This document shows, in pieces, positions 34,843-45,310 of a stretch of 64,000 bases of DNA (position 1 is its first letter; each line of letters opens with the position of its first letter). The stretch comes from Conus ventricosus. Lineage: Eukaryota > Mollusca > Gastropoda > Neogastropoda > Conidae. The position numbers were made by a program, and so were the translations under genes. Below the pieces are notes generated by a model, which was not told where the DNA came from, searched no databases, and saw only the letters and a program-made list of their open reading frames with translations. Location of the stretch: the NCBI GenBank assembly GCA_018398815.1, contig CM031626.1, positions 39,227,654 to 39,291,653 on the forward strand, given 5' to 3'.

Positions 34843-37800
34843 ATGGCTAAGATATATGAAGGACAAGACGAATTGTTTGAAGGAATGCTTGAGGGAGAGC
34901 GTTTATCAAGAGCACTGAATGATATTGATTTAGAAGTCATTGATCCAGCAAGCGTACGGGCAAGTGTTGGTCATGCTATTTCTCAAGTTCCAAGTAAACT
35001 AACAATATACCCGCCAGTTAAAGTAATGTTAGCAGTTTTAATCGACTATGTAACAATAAATGAAGAAAATCTAGAAGTCTGGGTCTCGACTAAACAACAG
35101 ACTATTCTTTCCTCTAATGACTTAACACCCGGTTGGGCAGACGAACTGCTTACACAGTTTGATGTGGCCGCTCGAAGAAGCCAAAATGAAGGCTCTGGCT
35201 GGTCAGAGGGCGAAGTCCTAGAGATTAGATTAAAACAGGCTAAGTATGCGCCGATTGTAGGCAGGGCTTACATTCCACTGCCTCGAGAGTTGGTAGCGAA
35301 AAGAGCAGTTTTTAAACATAAAGAATACAGACGACAAATGTTTTATGTGGTGTGTTCTTGCAAGCTGCATTACGTCCGCAAAAACGCAGAGAGAGTGTCT
35401 AACTATTGGGATTACATTAATGATCTTAACTTTAGCGGAATATCCTTTCCTGTTAGTGTAGATCAAATTGATCAGTTTGAAGAACAAAACAAACCAATAA
35501 CTGTTAATATCTACACATGGATGAGGAAACAAATCTACAACCGATTAAAGTGTCTAAGAACAGCCCAACAATAGGTGATCCAGACAAAAATCATGTTGAC
35601 TTACTACTGATGCTTTCACCAGCGGGGCTACCGCATTACACATTGATACGAACAATGAGTAAACTAATGCAGCATACTTCAAAAGATGGGCACAAACAAG
35701 AATTCTGCAGAAAATGTTTAACAAGAATGCCATCTGTTCAAGCCGCAAGCGAACATAAGAAACATTGCATCGGCCAGTTGACTGTAATACGGAACTAATT
35801 ACGCCCCCACCGGATCTAAAGTTAGTTTTAAGAACTGGAAACGGATGCAAAATTCTCCATACGTAGTTTACGCAGACTTCGAGTCGCTTATTGTTCCTTA
35901 TGAAGGCCCAACGCCACAGAAACTCCCGAAAACAGCCTTTGTGAGTAATCATCAGATCTGTTCATTTGCTTTTGTTATTGTCAGGTTGGATGGCGCCCAT
36001 TCGAAACCAGAATTGTATAGAGGGCCAGATGCTGCAGAATACTTCTTAAAACGCATGCAGCAAGTGCGTAACGCCTGTTCTAATAATCTAAACTTATCTG
36101 AAATCATAATGACGCCTGAAGACCAACAACAGTATGACTCAGCCACACATTGTTGGATTTGTGGTTTAGAACTAATGTCTAACAGTGAGGAAGCCAATCC
36201 GACAGTAAGAGACCATGATCACATTAGTGGAAAGTTCAGAGGTGCAGCACACAGTAAATGCAATCTTCAACTAAACTTTAATCCTGCGACATGGAAGCTG
36301 CCTATATTCTTTCACAACTTGCGAGGTTACGACTCTCATCTTATAATGCAAGCAGTAACCGACGCATTTAGGGTGTCATGCATTGCACAGTCATCAGAAA
36401 AGTACATGTGTTTCACTTTAAATAACATGTCTTTTTATGACTCTATGCAGCACATGATGGGATCATTAGAGTCACTGGCTATGTCCTTAAAGTCCTGCCC
36501 AATAACGGAAGAATATTTTGACCCAACACTTGTTAGAAAGGGCGTTTACCCTTATGAGTACATGAACAGTTGGGAAAGGTTTGACGAAGACACACTTCCT
36601 CCTAAAGGCGCGTTCTTTTCTAGTCTTAGAGGAAAGGGGGTCAGCGACTCCGATTACCAACATGCTCAAGATGCGTGGCAGAAGTTAGAGTGTTAAAACG
36701 ATGGGAGACTATCATGACTCATACTTGATGGCTGATACATGTTTGTTGGCGGATATTTTTGAAAATTATAGAAAGACCTGCATGAAACATTATAGCCTGG
36801 ATCCCGCGCATTACATTTCTGCGCCCGGGATGAGCTGGGACGCTTTCTTAAAGTTTACTGGAGTACAGATTGATTTATTGTCAGATTTACCAATGATTCA
36901 GATGATTGAAAACGGATTGCGTGGAGGAATTAGTATGGCGTCGCATCATTACTGTAAAGCAAACAACAAATACTTGGACGACTATGATCCAAGTAAAAGG
37001 TCTAACTATCTTATGTATTTAGATGCAAACAATCTGTATGGATGGGCTATGGCGCAATCACTTCCACTACGCAACTTTGAAATGTACAAAGGCAGCGGTA
37101 CAAATAATGTGCAAAGAGCATTAAGTGGTTGAGCAGATTGACGCCCGATCGACAGCGTGGTTTCATTCTAGAAGTTGACTTAGAATATCCTCAGGAACTC
37201 CATGACCTACATAATGACTACCCATTAGCAGCAGAAAGTCTAAAGATGAATCCAAGAGAGCCGCCTAAACTTGTGCCTAATCTTCGCGGCAAAAAAAATT
37301 ATGTCTGTCATTACAGACTTCTGCAATTTTATTTAAGACATGGGTTGAAGTTGACAGCAGTTCATCGCATAATTGCTTTTGATCAAGAACAGTTCATGAA
37401 ACCATACATCATGAAGAACACTGATCTCAGAACTAAATCCGCAGATGCTTCAGAAAAAGACTTTTTCAAGTTGATGAACAACAGCTGTTTTGGAAAGACT
37501 ATGGAGAATCCGCACAAGCGCAAAGATGTCAGATTGGTCACCAAAGAGAACGAAGCAATTAAGCTGACTTCAAAACCTAATTATCAGGACTTTAGAAAAT
37601 TTCATGATCAGCTTTTTGGTATAATGATGAAAAAAAGAAAGTCAAATTAGACAAACCTGTATTTATTGGGTTTACCGTTTTAGAATTATCAAAGCTTTTG
37701 ATGTTAGAATTTCTTTATGACTACTTTAAACCCTTGTATCCAGAGTCCAGAGTACTTTACACAGATACAGATAGTTTTGTTATAGATATCCCTACTGAAG

Positions 37801-38246
37801 ACATCTATAAAGACATGGAATTAGAAGTAGCTAAAGGGCATGCGGGATGGTACGACACATCTGATTACCCTAAAGATTCGCCTTTACATTCATCTGTTAA
37901 TAAGAAGGTTTTAGGAAAGATGAAGGATGAATTATCTGGAGGGGTAATTAAGGAGTTTATTGGTTTAAGGCCGAAAATGTACAGTATTTCGAGCCAGGAG
38001 AAAATCATTAAGAAAGCAAAGGGAATATCTCGCAGCGTTGTGCAGTCAAACATATCACATGACAACTATAAAGAAGCATTGTTTAACAATAAGACTTTTC
38101 ATCATGACAACGTAAAACTGCGATCTAATCTACATGAGATCAACACAACGGTTGTAACAAAGAAGTCATTAGATAGAACAAACACAAAACGTGTGTTTGT
38201 TAATCCAGAGTTTTCATATGCAATCGGGCACTGGAGGACCGCATAA
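34843..38246 (+). CDS. POLB: Protein-primed family B DNA polymerase
   Basis: About 1,130 residues in six frames, with shifts near 35,540, 35,810, 36,690, 37,125 and 37,645 (the last at an A7 run). The N-terminal region has IVGRAYIPLPRELVAK, known from Polinton polymerases, then a Cys/His motif FCRKCLTRM...HKKHC. Exonuclease motifs: YADFES (ExoI), FFHNLRGYDSH (ExoII) and YHDSYLMADTCLLADIF (ExoIII). Between ExoI and ExoII lies a treble-clef-like insert, CWICGLEL to DHDHISGKFRGAAHSKCN. Polymerase motifs: YLDANNLYGWAM (A), KLMNNSCFGKTMENP (B) and YTDTDSF (C). All catalytic acids are present, so the enzyme looks competent apart from the indels. It would replicate the linear element from its terminal repeats using a protein primer. 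Confidence 0.93.
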
Positions 38247-38548
38247 ACAGGGGGGTTTATATTTTTCATCAACTTTTATTATAAGATCAATCATAGCTTC
38301 ATCCAATTCATTTAAATCTTTTCTCATGTTTGCTTGATGAGTTCGAATTTTTTTTATTATTTCAAGATATTCTTTTTCCAATTTGGGGGTTTGAGTTGTA
38401 GGTGATCTGGATGATTTAGCATGCATTGATTAATCCCCGAAAATGTTTCCTTAATAGCATTACACGCATGAAATGATTCCCGTATCATTTTCAAGGTCTC
38501 TTCCTTTACCATTCTTGTTTCGTTCTGCGCTTCCTTCTGAGCTTCCAT
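38214..38548 (-). CDS. Small coiled-coil protein, unknown
   Basis: About 108 residues in two frames (38,548-38,357 and 38,426-38,214), start MEAQKEAQNETRMVKEET. Mostly charged helix with heptad-like spacing (KIRTHQANMRKDLNELDEAM), ending in a short CLCGPPVPDC. Overlaps the 3' end of POLB tail to tail by about 30 bp. Copy 2 keeps it at 51,152-51,482. Confidence 0.5.
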
Positions 38549-38578
38549 TTTAAACTCAAATATATTTACGTAAATTAA

Positions 38579-39530
38579 TTAAAGCGGAACTGTGTCCGGT
38601 GGGATTATCTGCAGTTCTTCCTTCACAAAAGATCTTTGAGGAGCCGGTTGTTTTGTTGTGTCAGTTTCTCGTAAATAATACACAGGCGGATTCATTTTTG
38701 CAATTCTTTTTATTTCATATGGATCAACACTCCAAACTGGATCGGTTGCCCTGATGCGAGTGTCCCCTTCTGCTTCTCCCGGCAAATAAAGGTACCTTAC
38801 TTTCAAACCAAACGGTAATAGTTTGCCGGATGAAGACTCTCCTTCAACAGCATTTATTGTTTTTCTTTTGATTGCTTGTACTGGTTTTAGCCCTTTAAAT
38901 TCTTCATTATTCATTGCGCGCAAAACTGAGGGCAGTCTTCTAACCCATTCTGTGTTGCGAGAATTGTCAATAAGCTCTCTGTGATACTGGTAGGAGAAAA
39001 GTCTTTCGGATAACTGTTTGTTAAAGTTTTCAACTAAAGCCTGTGATCTGTGAACTCCTGGAATGCCTCTTTTAATGGTAACTCTATGTTTTAACAATAA
39101 TTGATTCACTTGACCTTTAAATTCTTTTCCATCATCGACTTGAATCATGCGAGGATAAGTTAAGGGGCCTCGTTGGTATATCAGTTGTATGGCAACAGCA
39201 ACAGCAGAAGCACTCTTTTGTGTTAATGGTTCCGCGTCTTTGTATCTTGAAGCTATGTCAATGACTGTGAGTGCGTACTTAAATCTTTTTCGTCTAATCG
39301 TATCAGAGGGTAAATATAGAAGATCCATTTGATGGGTGTCGTTTGGAGTTGTGTTCACAAAGTGCGGTCTCTGTATTCGTCTAGGTGCAGGTAAATAAAT
39401 TTGCCAAATCGCTTGTTTAGATAACCATTCCTTTGCTGTTTGTTCACTGACTCCTGCCGCTTGGCTTAGCTTTTGTATTGCTGTGATACCCTTCCAATAT
39501 CCTTTGGGCGAAATAATAGATTTTGTTCAT
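38579..39530 (-). CDS. INT: Retroviral-type integrase
   Basis: About 315 residues. The core has the D,D35E triad: DTHQMDLLYLP (first Asp), MIQVDDGKEFKGQ (second Asp) and SQALVENFNKQLSERL (Glu), with ALTVIDIASRYKDAEPLT between. The N-terminal part (about 39,530-39,360) has a helix-turn-helix-like LSQAAGVSEQTAKEWLS, reached after one shift. The C-terminus (VWSVDPYEIKRIAKM, VYYLRETD) resembles the chromodomain/SH3-like tails seen in some integrases, low confidence. It would integrate the element and create the short target duplication. It lies 7 bp from the next upstream minus gene. Confidence 0.92.
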
Positions 39531-39537
39531 TTTTTAT

Positions 39538-39945
39538 TCAGCCAATATTATGTGCAACAAAATACACGACGGTCATACCAACAACAATAAACCCGATTTC
39601 TTGCATCTTTCGTTTTTCTGATGGATGATAAAAGTCGCTGAATTTTGGTGGGGGCAATGTCTCAATCGGTTTGCCTGTTACAAGATAATATTGTTTTATT
39701 GCTTGATCAACATCTTTAAATGTGTAAGCTGCATGCCCTGTTTTTTCAGTTTGTTATTAATAAAATCTAACTGTTCAATTCTCTGCTTTTCATAGGCGTC
39801 TTGTGCTGCAGCTAGTTGCTCCACAGCTTTGTTATGTCTTTTTCTCTCACCGTCGTCCCGCAGTTTACTAAACGCGTAATTACTTCCGCTAAAAGCAAGC
39901 GCATTCACCCCCAGCGCCACCTATCATCATTACGAGTGAAGCCAT
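39538..39945 (-). CDS. Small conserved Polinton membrane protein
   Basis: About 135 residues with two shifts (near 39,915 in a G5 run and near 39,720). N-terminal hydrophobic segment (NALAFSGSNYAFSKL), a helical charged middle (RHNKAVEQLAAAQDAYEKQ) and a C-terminal hydrophobic segment (IGFIVVGMTVVYFVAHNIG). Recurrent in metazoan Polintons; role unknown. In copy 2 the start codon has become TTG. Confidence 0.65.
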
Positions 39946-39966
39946 TTTTATAAATGTATTTTTTAT

Positions 39967-40197
39967 TTACATATTTATACTGTCTGGAATTATTCCTTGC
40001 TTGACTAGAAATCTTTCGTGGCAAACGAAGCTGTAATAACAGCAATCAGCTTTGCTGAATCCTCAAAGTCTATTTTTGCCAAGATCTGCTGGTTTAATTC
40101 TTAACAAGCTTTTACCAAGCATTGTGTATCCTATACTTAGGCCTCCAATAACAGCAGAATGGTATACAAGGTTGGCAACAGTTTTTTCGGCGCTCAT
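39967..40197 (-). CDS. Small two-helix membrane protein
   Basis: About 77 residues, start MSAEKTVANLVYHSAVIGGL, with one shift at an A5 run (about 40,078). Two hydrophobic segments (VIGGLSIGYTMLG and SAKLIAVITASFATKDF) separated by LLRIKPADLGK. Recognised as a recurrent small Polinton gene of unknown role. Confidence 0.6.
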
Positions 40198-40232
40198 TTT
40201 AAAAAATAAAATAATTATAATTAATAAAAAAC
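40198..40232. promoter_or_regulatory. 35-bp divergent AT-only spacer
   Basis: Spacer of A/T with two C between divergent starts at 40,197 (minus) and 40,233 (plus). Third such arrangement in the element. Confidence 0.4.
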
Positions 40233-41180
40233 ATGAACAGCGATGATCTATTAAACCTTCCTGAACTTATGATTACAAATGACCAGGTTGATGAGCAAGC
40301 TATTATGCCAAAAAAGAAAGACTGTATTCTTTGGCAGCATGTGGAAAAACAAAACAGTTCCTCGGAAATGAATTCAGCATAGAACAGATACAACAGATGT
40401 CGCCGCAAGACATTATAAAGTATCATAACAGGTATGAAGCGCAACTTGGATCAAGAATGGTAAAAAGTGTAGGGCAAACGGTTCTCAGTTTGTACACTAA
40501 ACTAGTAAGTAAATTTGCGCCTATTGATTCTGAACAAGACTTTATGTATGATTTAACGCAGGATCCAGTTTTAACAAAGTCATTCGAGTCTCTAGGATGT
40601 GATCTGTATTACAGATTTGGAACATTGTTATCGCCGCTAATCATGGGATTAATTACTTTTAATCATATAGATTTTGTTTCCCTTCAAAATGACCGAGCCA
40701 GAAAATCAGCAGAATCAGAAAACATTGAATCAGGCGGAGAAAGTAACCAAGCCAGAAAATCAGCAGAATCAGAAAACATTAAACCAGGTGGAGAAAGTGA
40801 GTAAAAATCCTGGGCGTGTTGAAGCAGGAAAAAAATTAGCAGAGTGGAACAGACAAAAAAAATTAATGTTACAGAATATAACTCATCATGAAAACATAAC
40901 ACCGCCAACGCCAGAACAAGTTGATTCAATGCCCGCTATAAAAACTCCATGTGATTCAAGGGCCCCAAAGTCTTCATGGAATATTGAACTTAAAACTGTT
41001 GCCATTTTTGGCGCCCTTGCTGCTGCTGGGGGCGGTTATTACGGTTATAAAATATATACACAATGGCAACAGAAACAAAAGCAATCAAAAAAATCTGAAC
41101 CACTAAATACAGAAAAAGACAACTGCACGCCAAAACCGCCAACAACAAAAGATCATTTTGATCCATTTCAGATGGAATAA
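40233..41180 (+). CDS. Conserved Polinton protein with C-terminal membrane anchor and internal repeat
   Basis: About 315 residues over three frames (shifts near 40,316 at A6 and near 40,690). Starts MNSDDLLNLPELMITND; a central domain (FSIEQIQQMSPQDIIKYHNR, PVLTKSFESLGCDLYYRFG); a 15-residue direct repeat RARKSAESENIESGGES / QARKSAESENIKPGGES; the conserved NPGRVEAGKKLAEWNRQKK; then a membrane segment VAIFGALAAAGGGYYGYKIY and a polar tail. Function unknown. Confidence 0.65.
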
Positions 41181-41225
41181 TATTTTAAGAACTTAATTTT
41201 AATTTTTTTTTAATAAAAATAGATC

Positions 41226-41458
41226 ATGGCGTATTATAAAATGATGGAGTCAATAAATAAAGACATGGAGTCTAAAAAGACATTTCCATAGACCAGAATT
41301 GTAATCAATGCGGTTGCTTAGGATGTAAGAACTTCATTAAGATCTATGCCGACCGATCTCGCGCAGAGAACGCTGAGCAAGATATTCTCAGCGATGACGC
41401 GTTTTTTGAGGCGTGTGTGTACTATATTAGACATCTGCTGTTTAAGACAAAAACATAG
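41226..41458 (+). CDS. Small Cys-rich protein, possible zinc binder
   Basis: About 77 residues with one shift at an A5 run (about 41,277). Start MAYYKMMESINKDMES; the core CNQCGCLGCKNF has four closely spaced cysteines, then IKIYADRSRAENAEQDILS and an aromatic C-terminus. Copy 2 keeps it at 48,459-48,221. Not recognised as a named family; zinc binding is inferred from cysteine spacing. Confidence 0.5.
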
Positions 41459-41489
41459 ATTGTATTGTTTTTTTGATAATTATAAGATA

Positions 41490-42020
41490 ACTTGAATAAG
41501 AACTTGGTTGTACTTAAAGGATGACTTAGTTATGATCTTAGGTTGACTTGAGTAAGAACTTGAGGATGACTTGAGGACGACTTCAGTTAAGAACTTAGAA
41601 GTGACTTGGGGTGACTTGAGGATGACTTGAGTAAAACTTGTGGATGTCTTGAGTAAAAACTTGTGGATGACTTGAGTAAGAACTTGTGGATGACTTGGGG
41701 ATGACTTGAGGACAACTTGAGGATGACTTGAGGACAACTTAAGGATGACTTAGAAGTGACTTGGGGTAACTTCAGTTAAGAACTTAGAAGTGACTTGAGT
41801 GTGTGCATGCGTGGGGTGGGGGTGGGTGGGGTGGAGTGGGGTGGGGGGTGTGCATGCGTGGGGTGGGGGGTGGGTGAGGGATGTGCATGCATGGGGTGGG
41901 GGGGGGGTGGGGGGTGTGCATGCGTGGGGTGGGGGTGGGGACGTGCGTGCGTAGGGTGGGGGGTGGGGTGGGGGGTGTGCATGCGTGGGGTGGGGGTGGG
42001 GACGTGCGTGAGTAGGGGGG
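41490..42020. repeat. Minisatellites inside the Polinton
   Basis: 41,490-41,800: units based on ACTTGAGGATGACTTGAG of 12-24 bp. 41,800-42,020: G-rich units around GTGTGCATGCGTGGGGTGGG. Copy 2 has an AT-shifted counterpart at 47,965-48,190 (AAGTCACCCC, TTAATTAAG). Frames here are artefacts. Confidence 0.85.
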
Positions 42021-42110
42021 GACAAAACACACACAAACAAACAACAAACACAAACACAAACAAAACACACAATAGACAGGACAGTGCTTGTTCACACTTG
42101 AACGTCGCCG

Positions 42111-42460
42111 GGCGGTTACAGCGTAACCGTTACTATTTTTAGAAGCCCGTCATACTATCGTCAGTAGTCCAAACCCCACCACGCAGGCCTGCACGCTGTT
42201 AGGTCGTCCCTGTGGTCTCTGACTGTGCGGCAGACTTCCAACACACGCCACCGTTGTATCGATTTCTTCCGCCCAACAACCTAGCCTTCGCTGCTGGCCA
42301 GGCGGTTACAGCGTAACCGTTACTATTTTTAGAAGCCCGTCACAGTAGTTCAGAAAACTGACAAAAGCGTTCGGATCCGAACGGTTTTCTAAAAATAGAT
42401 CTTACCTCACCTGCTTTCCAGGTGGTTACATATAGCTGTTTTTGTTTTAGAACCACGTCA
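42111..42460. promoter_or_regulatory. Three repeated operator-like palindromic modules
   Basis: A 42-bp module at 42,111-42,152 and 42,301-42,342 is identical for its first 42 bases and contains CGGTTAC-AGC-GTAACCG, a perfect 7-bp dyad. A degenerate third copy sits at 42,421-42,460. Between them, 42,368-42,383 is a perfect 16-bp palindrome CGTTCGGATCCGAACG. No coding. Binding-site function is inference. Confidence 0.45.
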
Positions 42461-42491
42461 TTCCAATCGTCTGCTTTACGAGCTACTTCAA

Positions 42492-42776
42492 TCATTTTTC
42501 AAAGTATCTTATATTTTCATGTAAAGCATTCTTTTCTTCTTCAGTCCACAATTCCGTTGGTGTTGGCGGTGGTAATGGGAGATTTTGAGCTTGTTGGAAA
42601 GTTGTAGCTGATTCCATGTCTTCCACACCCAAATAATTTAATCTATAAAGTTGTTGAAAAGGTATTTGTGATTCAAAAACTTTTTCCAACTCAGAATCCA
42701 CACTGTCTTCTGAAACTGCAGCTATATTTTGTGCCATATGCAAACACTTCTCTCGCAGAAAAAGCACCGTCTTCAC
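42492..42776 (-). CDS. Accessory 94-aa protein, unknown
   Basis: Intact 94-residue frame: MKTVLFLREKCLHMAQNIAA, acidic centre (EDSVDSELEKVFESQ), proline-rich LPLPPPTPTELW and a helical end (EEEKNALHENIRYFE). No membrane segment or known motif. It sits alone next to the right terminal repeat, where copy 2 has unrelated sequence, so it looks like a variable cargo gene. Confidence 0.45.
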   Translation of the reverse strand: MKTVLFLREKCLHMAQNIAAVSEDSVDSELEKVFESQIPFQQLYRLNYLGVEDMESATTFQQAQNLPLPPPTPTELWTEEEKNALHENIRYFEK

Positions 42777-43002
42777 ACCACCACAGCACTAGGAGAAATG
42801 AACAACACAAGTGCTGGGCGGAAATGTCGTCACTACTAATCAGCTGATTCTATCTAGTCTTGTGATTGGCCGGCCGTGACATCAGCCCATCGCGTGATCC
42901 GAAAATTGTCATGTCCGGCCACGTAGTAAGTAATCGGATAGTGCCGAGTCCTTAGGTAGGCCGGCAACTAGCAATTAAAGGCCCCCACCGTTTGTATATG
43001 TG

Positions 43003-43087
43003 GCGCGTTCAGCCACGGCTGCTTTTCCCCTACGTTACTCTATGGGGCGTGTTCAGCCACGGCTACTTTCCCCTACGTTACTCTCTG
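43003..43087. repeat. Two 42-bp direct repeats next to the right TIR
   Basis: GTTCAGCCACGGCTGCTTTT... at 43,003-43,044 and its near copy at 43,046-43,087 (each ending CCCTACGTTACTCT). A CCAAT-type box (minus strand) is near 42,865, so this may be the promoter zone of the 94-aa gene. Confidence 0.6.
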
Positions 43088-43274
43088 AAAACTTTAGTAA
43101 ATTAGTATTGAAAACGAATAACCCTGCACAGTATGTTTGTTTGTAGATAATCGTTATTTTTTGGTTATTGAAGTCTTACTTGTCAGAGAACAGGAAAGGC
43201 GGCTTTTAGGCCACTTTCGCCCAAAAACTTGGTGGAGGAGCAAGTGAGCCAGGATTGGTAAAATACTGTTCTCT
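43085..43274 (-). repeat. Right terminal inverted repeat
   Basis: Inverted counterpart of 28,045-28,235; the inner 100 bp match almost completely. The terminal hairpin is mosaic: the outer arm (from 43,274 inward) is AGAGAACAGTATTTTACCAA, like the left end, but the inner arm from 43,185 is AGAGAACAGGAAAGGCGGCT, like the copy at 45,601. Only the outermost nine bases of the arms pair. Confidence 0.93.
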
Positions 43275-43559
43275 ATCCCTGATCAAAAAGAAAAGAAAAT
43301 TTCAAAAAAAAAAAAAGGAAAAAAAGAAATATGACAAAGAATGAAAATACATAAATAAACAGGCATATGGCCAGATAAAAAATGCAGAATGGACAGATAG
43401 CGTCCACTGGACAGTCTATACAATTAAGTTTCTGGGATTTCCAACAAACAACAACAAGCTGCTATCTCATAAATTGTAACCAAAAAAAAAGGTGTATAAA
43501 AGTTTCCAGGACAAAAAAAAAATGGAGAATGGTCCAAAAGGCAAACACCGTTCCCGCCA

Positions 43560-43585
43560 AAGCAGACAATAGTACAGAACCACAC

Positions 43586-43617
<32 letters not shown>

Positions 43618-43862
43618 CCCACACCACACAACACACACCACACATACCACAATACACCACTCACACACACATACACACCAACACACACACACACACCCAC
43701 ACACCACACACACCACACATACACACACAACATACACACACACACACCCACACACACTACACCCACCATACACACATACACACACAATACACAAAACCAC
43801 ACACACATCACAACCAACACACCACACAACACATACCAAACCACACTCCCACACACATTACA

Positions 43863-43893
<31 letters not shown>

Positions 43894-44426
43894 CACACAC
43901 ACAAAACACACCACACACCCCCAACACACAAACACACACACACACATCACACAACACACACACACACAACACCACACACACACAACACACCACACACAGC
44001 ACACCACACTCGCACACACAAACACACACCAAACACCCCCACACACACACATACACACCACACACACAACACACACACACCAAACCACACACACACACAC
44101 ATCACACACACACAACACACATACACAAACACACACACCACACCCACAAAACACACACACACACACACACCCACACACACAAACACACACACAAACACAC
44201 ACACACACACACCACAACATACACCCCCCCCCACCATACACACACACACCACACACACACACTCACACACACACAAACACACACACACACACATACACAA
44301 ACACACACACCCCCACCCCCCACACACACACACACTCGCACACATCACATACCCACATACACAAACACACACATACTAAAAAACACCACACACCCACACA
44401 CACATACACAACACAACACACATACA

Positions 44427-44467
<41 letters not shown>

Positions 44468-44767
44468 TCACACACACACACACACACACACGCACAATAC
44501 ACAAACACACACACACAACACACACACACATACACAAACACACACACACCAACACACACCCAACAACACACACACACACCACACACCGCACACATAACAT
44601 TACACCACCACATCACACACACACACACACAAGAGTTCCTAGACAGTGAGCGCAGGAAACTGAGCATTACTAGCACAGGAAATTCTTGAAGGCAGGGGGA
44701 ATTTTCCATTTTTAAACAGTGAAAGAACCCCTGGCATTTCAATGGGTTTAACTTTTGGCGAGATCGT

Positions 44768-44804
<37 letters not shown>

Positions 44805-45310
44805 ACACACACACACTCACACAGACTGACTGGAAAACCAATTTATTTGTGCAAATTAACTCACGGTTGTCCTGCATTTAAGGGAAAACTCATGAATAGA
44901 ATATAAACGTTTTTTCAGTCAAAGATAGGAACATTAAATAACAACACACACAACCCACACACACACTACACACACACACACACACACACCACACACAACC
45001 ACACCCCATCACAACATTACTAACCTTACACTATCACCGATTATTAATACATGGAGTCAAGGATCATCGAAAGTATGGAAACTGGTGCATATTACTCGTA
45101 AGAGTCGAACAGCTTATGGGTGTATATGGTTGGGGAAGGAGAGAAGAGGGAGGAAGAGAGTGAGGAGGGGGGAATGAAAAAGCCTTTGCTCTACGTGAAA
45201 TCAGAGCGACACCATACTGATATGGTAATATATATGCACACACACGCACGCACGCCGCACAACACAACCACACACACACACAACAACACACAACACACAC
45301 CACAAGTTCA
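43560..45310. repeat. CA-rich microsatellite cluster
   Basis: 43,580-44,630 is an impure CA/CCA/CAA tract over 1 kb, with further tracts at 44,770-44,820, 44,940-45,010 and 45,238-45,303. All long frames (His/Thr or Cys/Val) are artefacts. 45,310-45,600 is unique with no gene. Confidence 0.9.

Larger units (their letters stand above)
28045..43274. mobile_element. Polinton/Maverick-type virus-like transposon, copy 1
   Basis: A 15,230-bp element bounded by inverted repeats of about 190 bp, with 5'-AG ... CT-3' termini as known for Polintons, and flanked by ATCCC on both sides (28,040-28,044 and 43,275-43,279). Polintons usually make 6-bp duplications, so 5 bp is slightly off. It carries POLB, a retroviral-type INT, a packaging ATPase, capsid-like candidates and several small membrane proteins. 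Gene order and content support a complete element; breaks in its frames are mostly single indels. Confidence 0.92.

Noticed and set aside
41784..42095. His/Pro-rich minus-strand frames
   Set aside because: G-rich minisatellite inside the Polinton read in reverse.
43382..44689. 435-codon His/Thr-rich frame
   Set aside because: CA microsatellite artefact.
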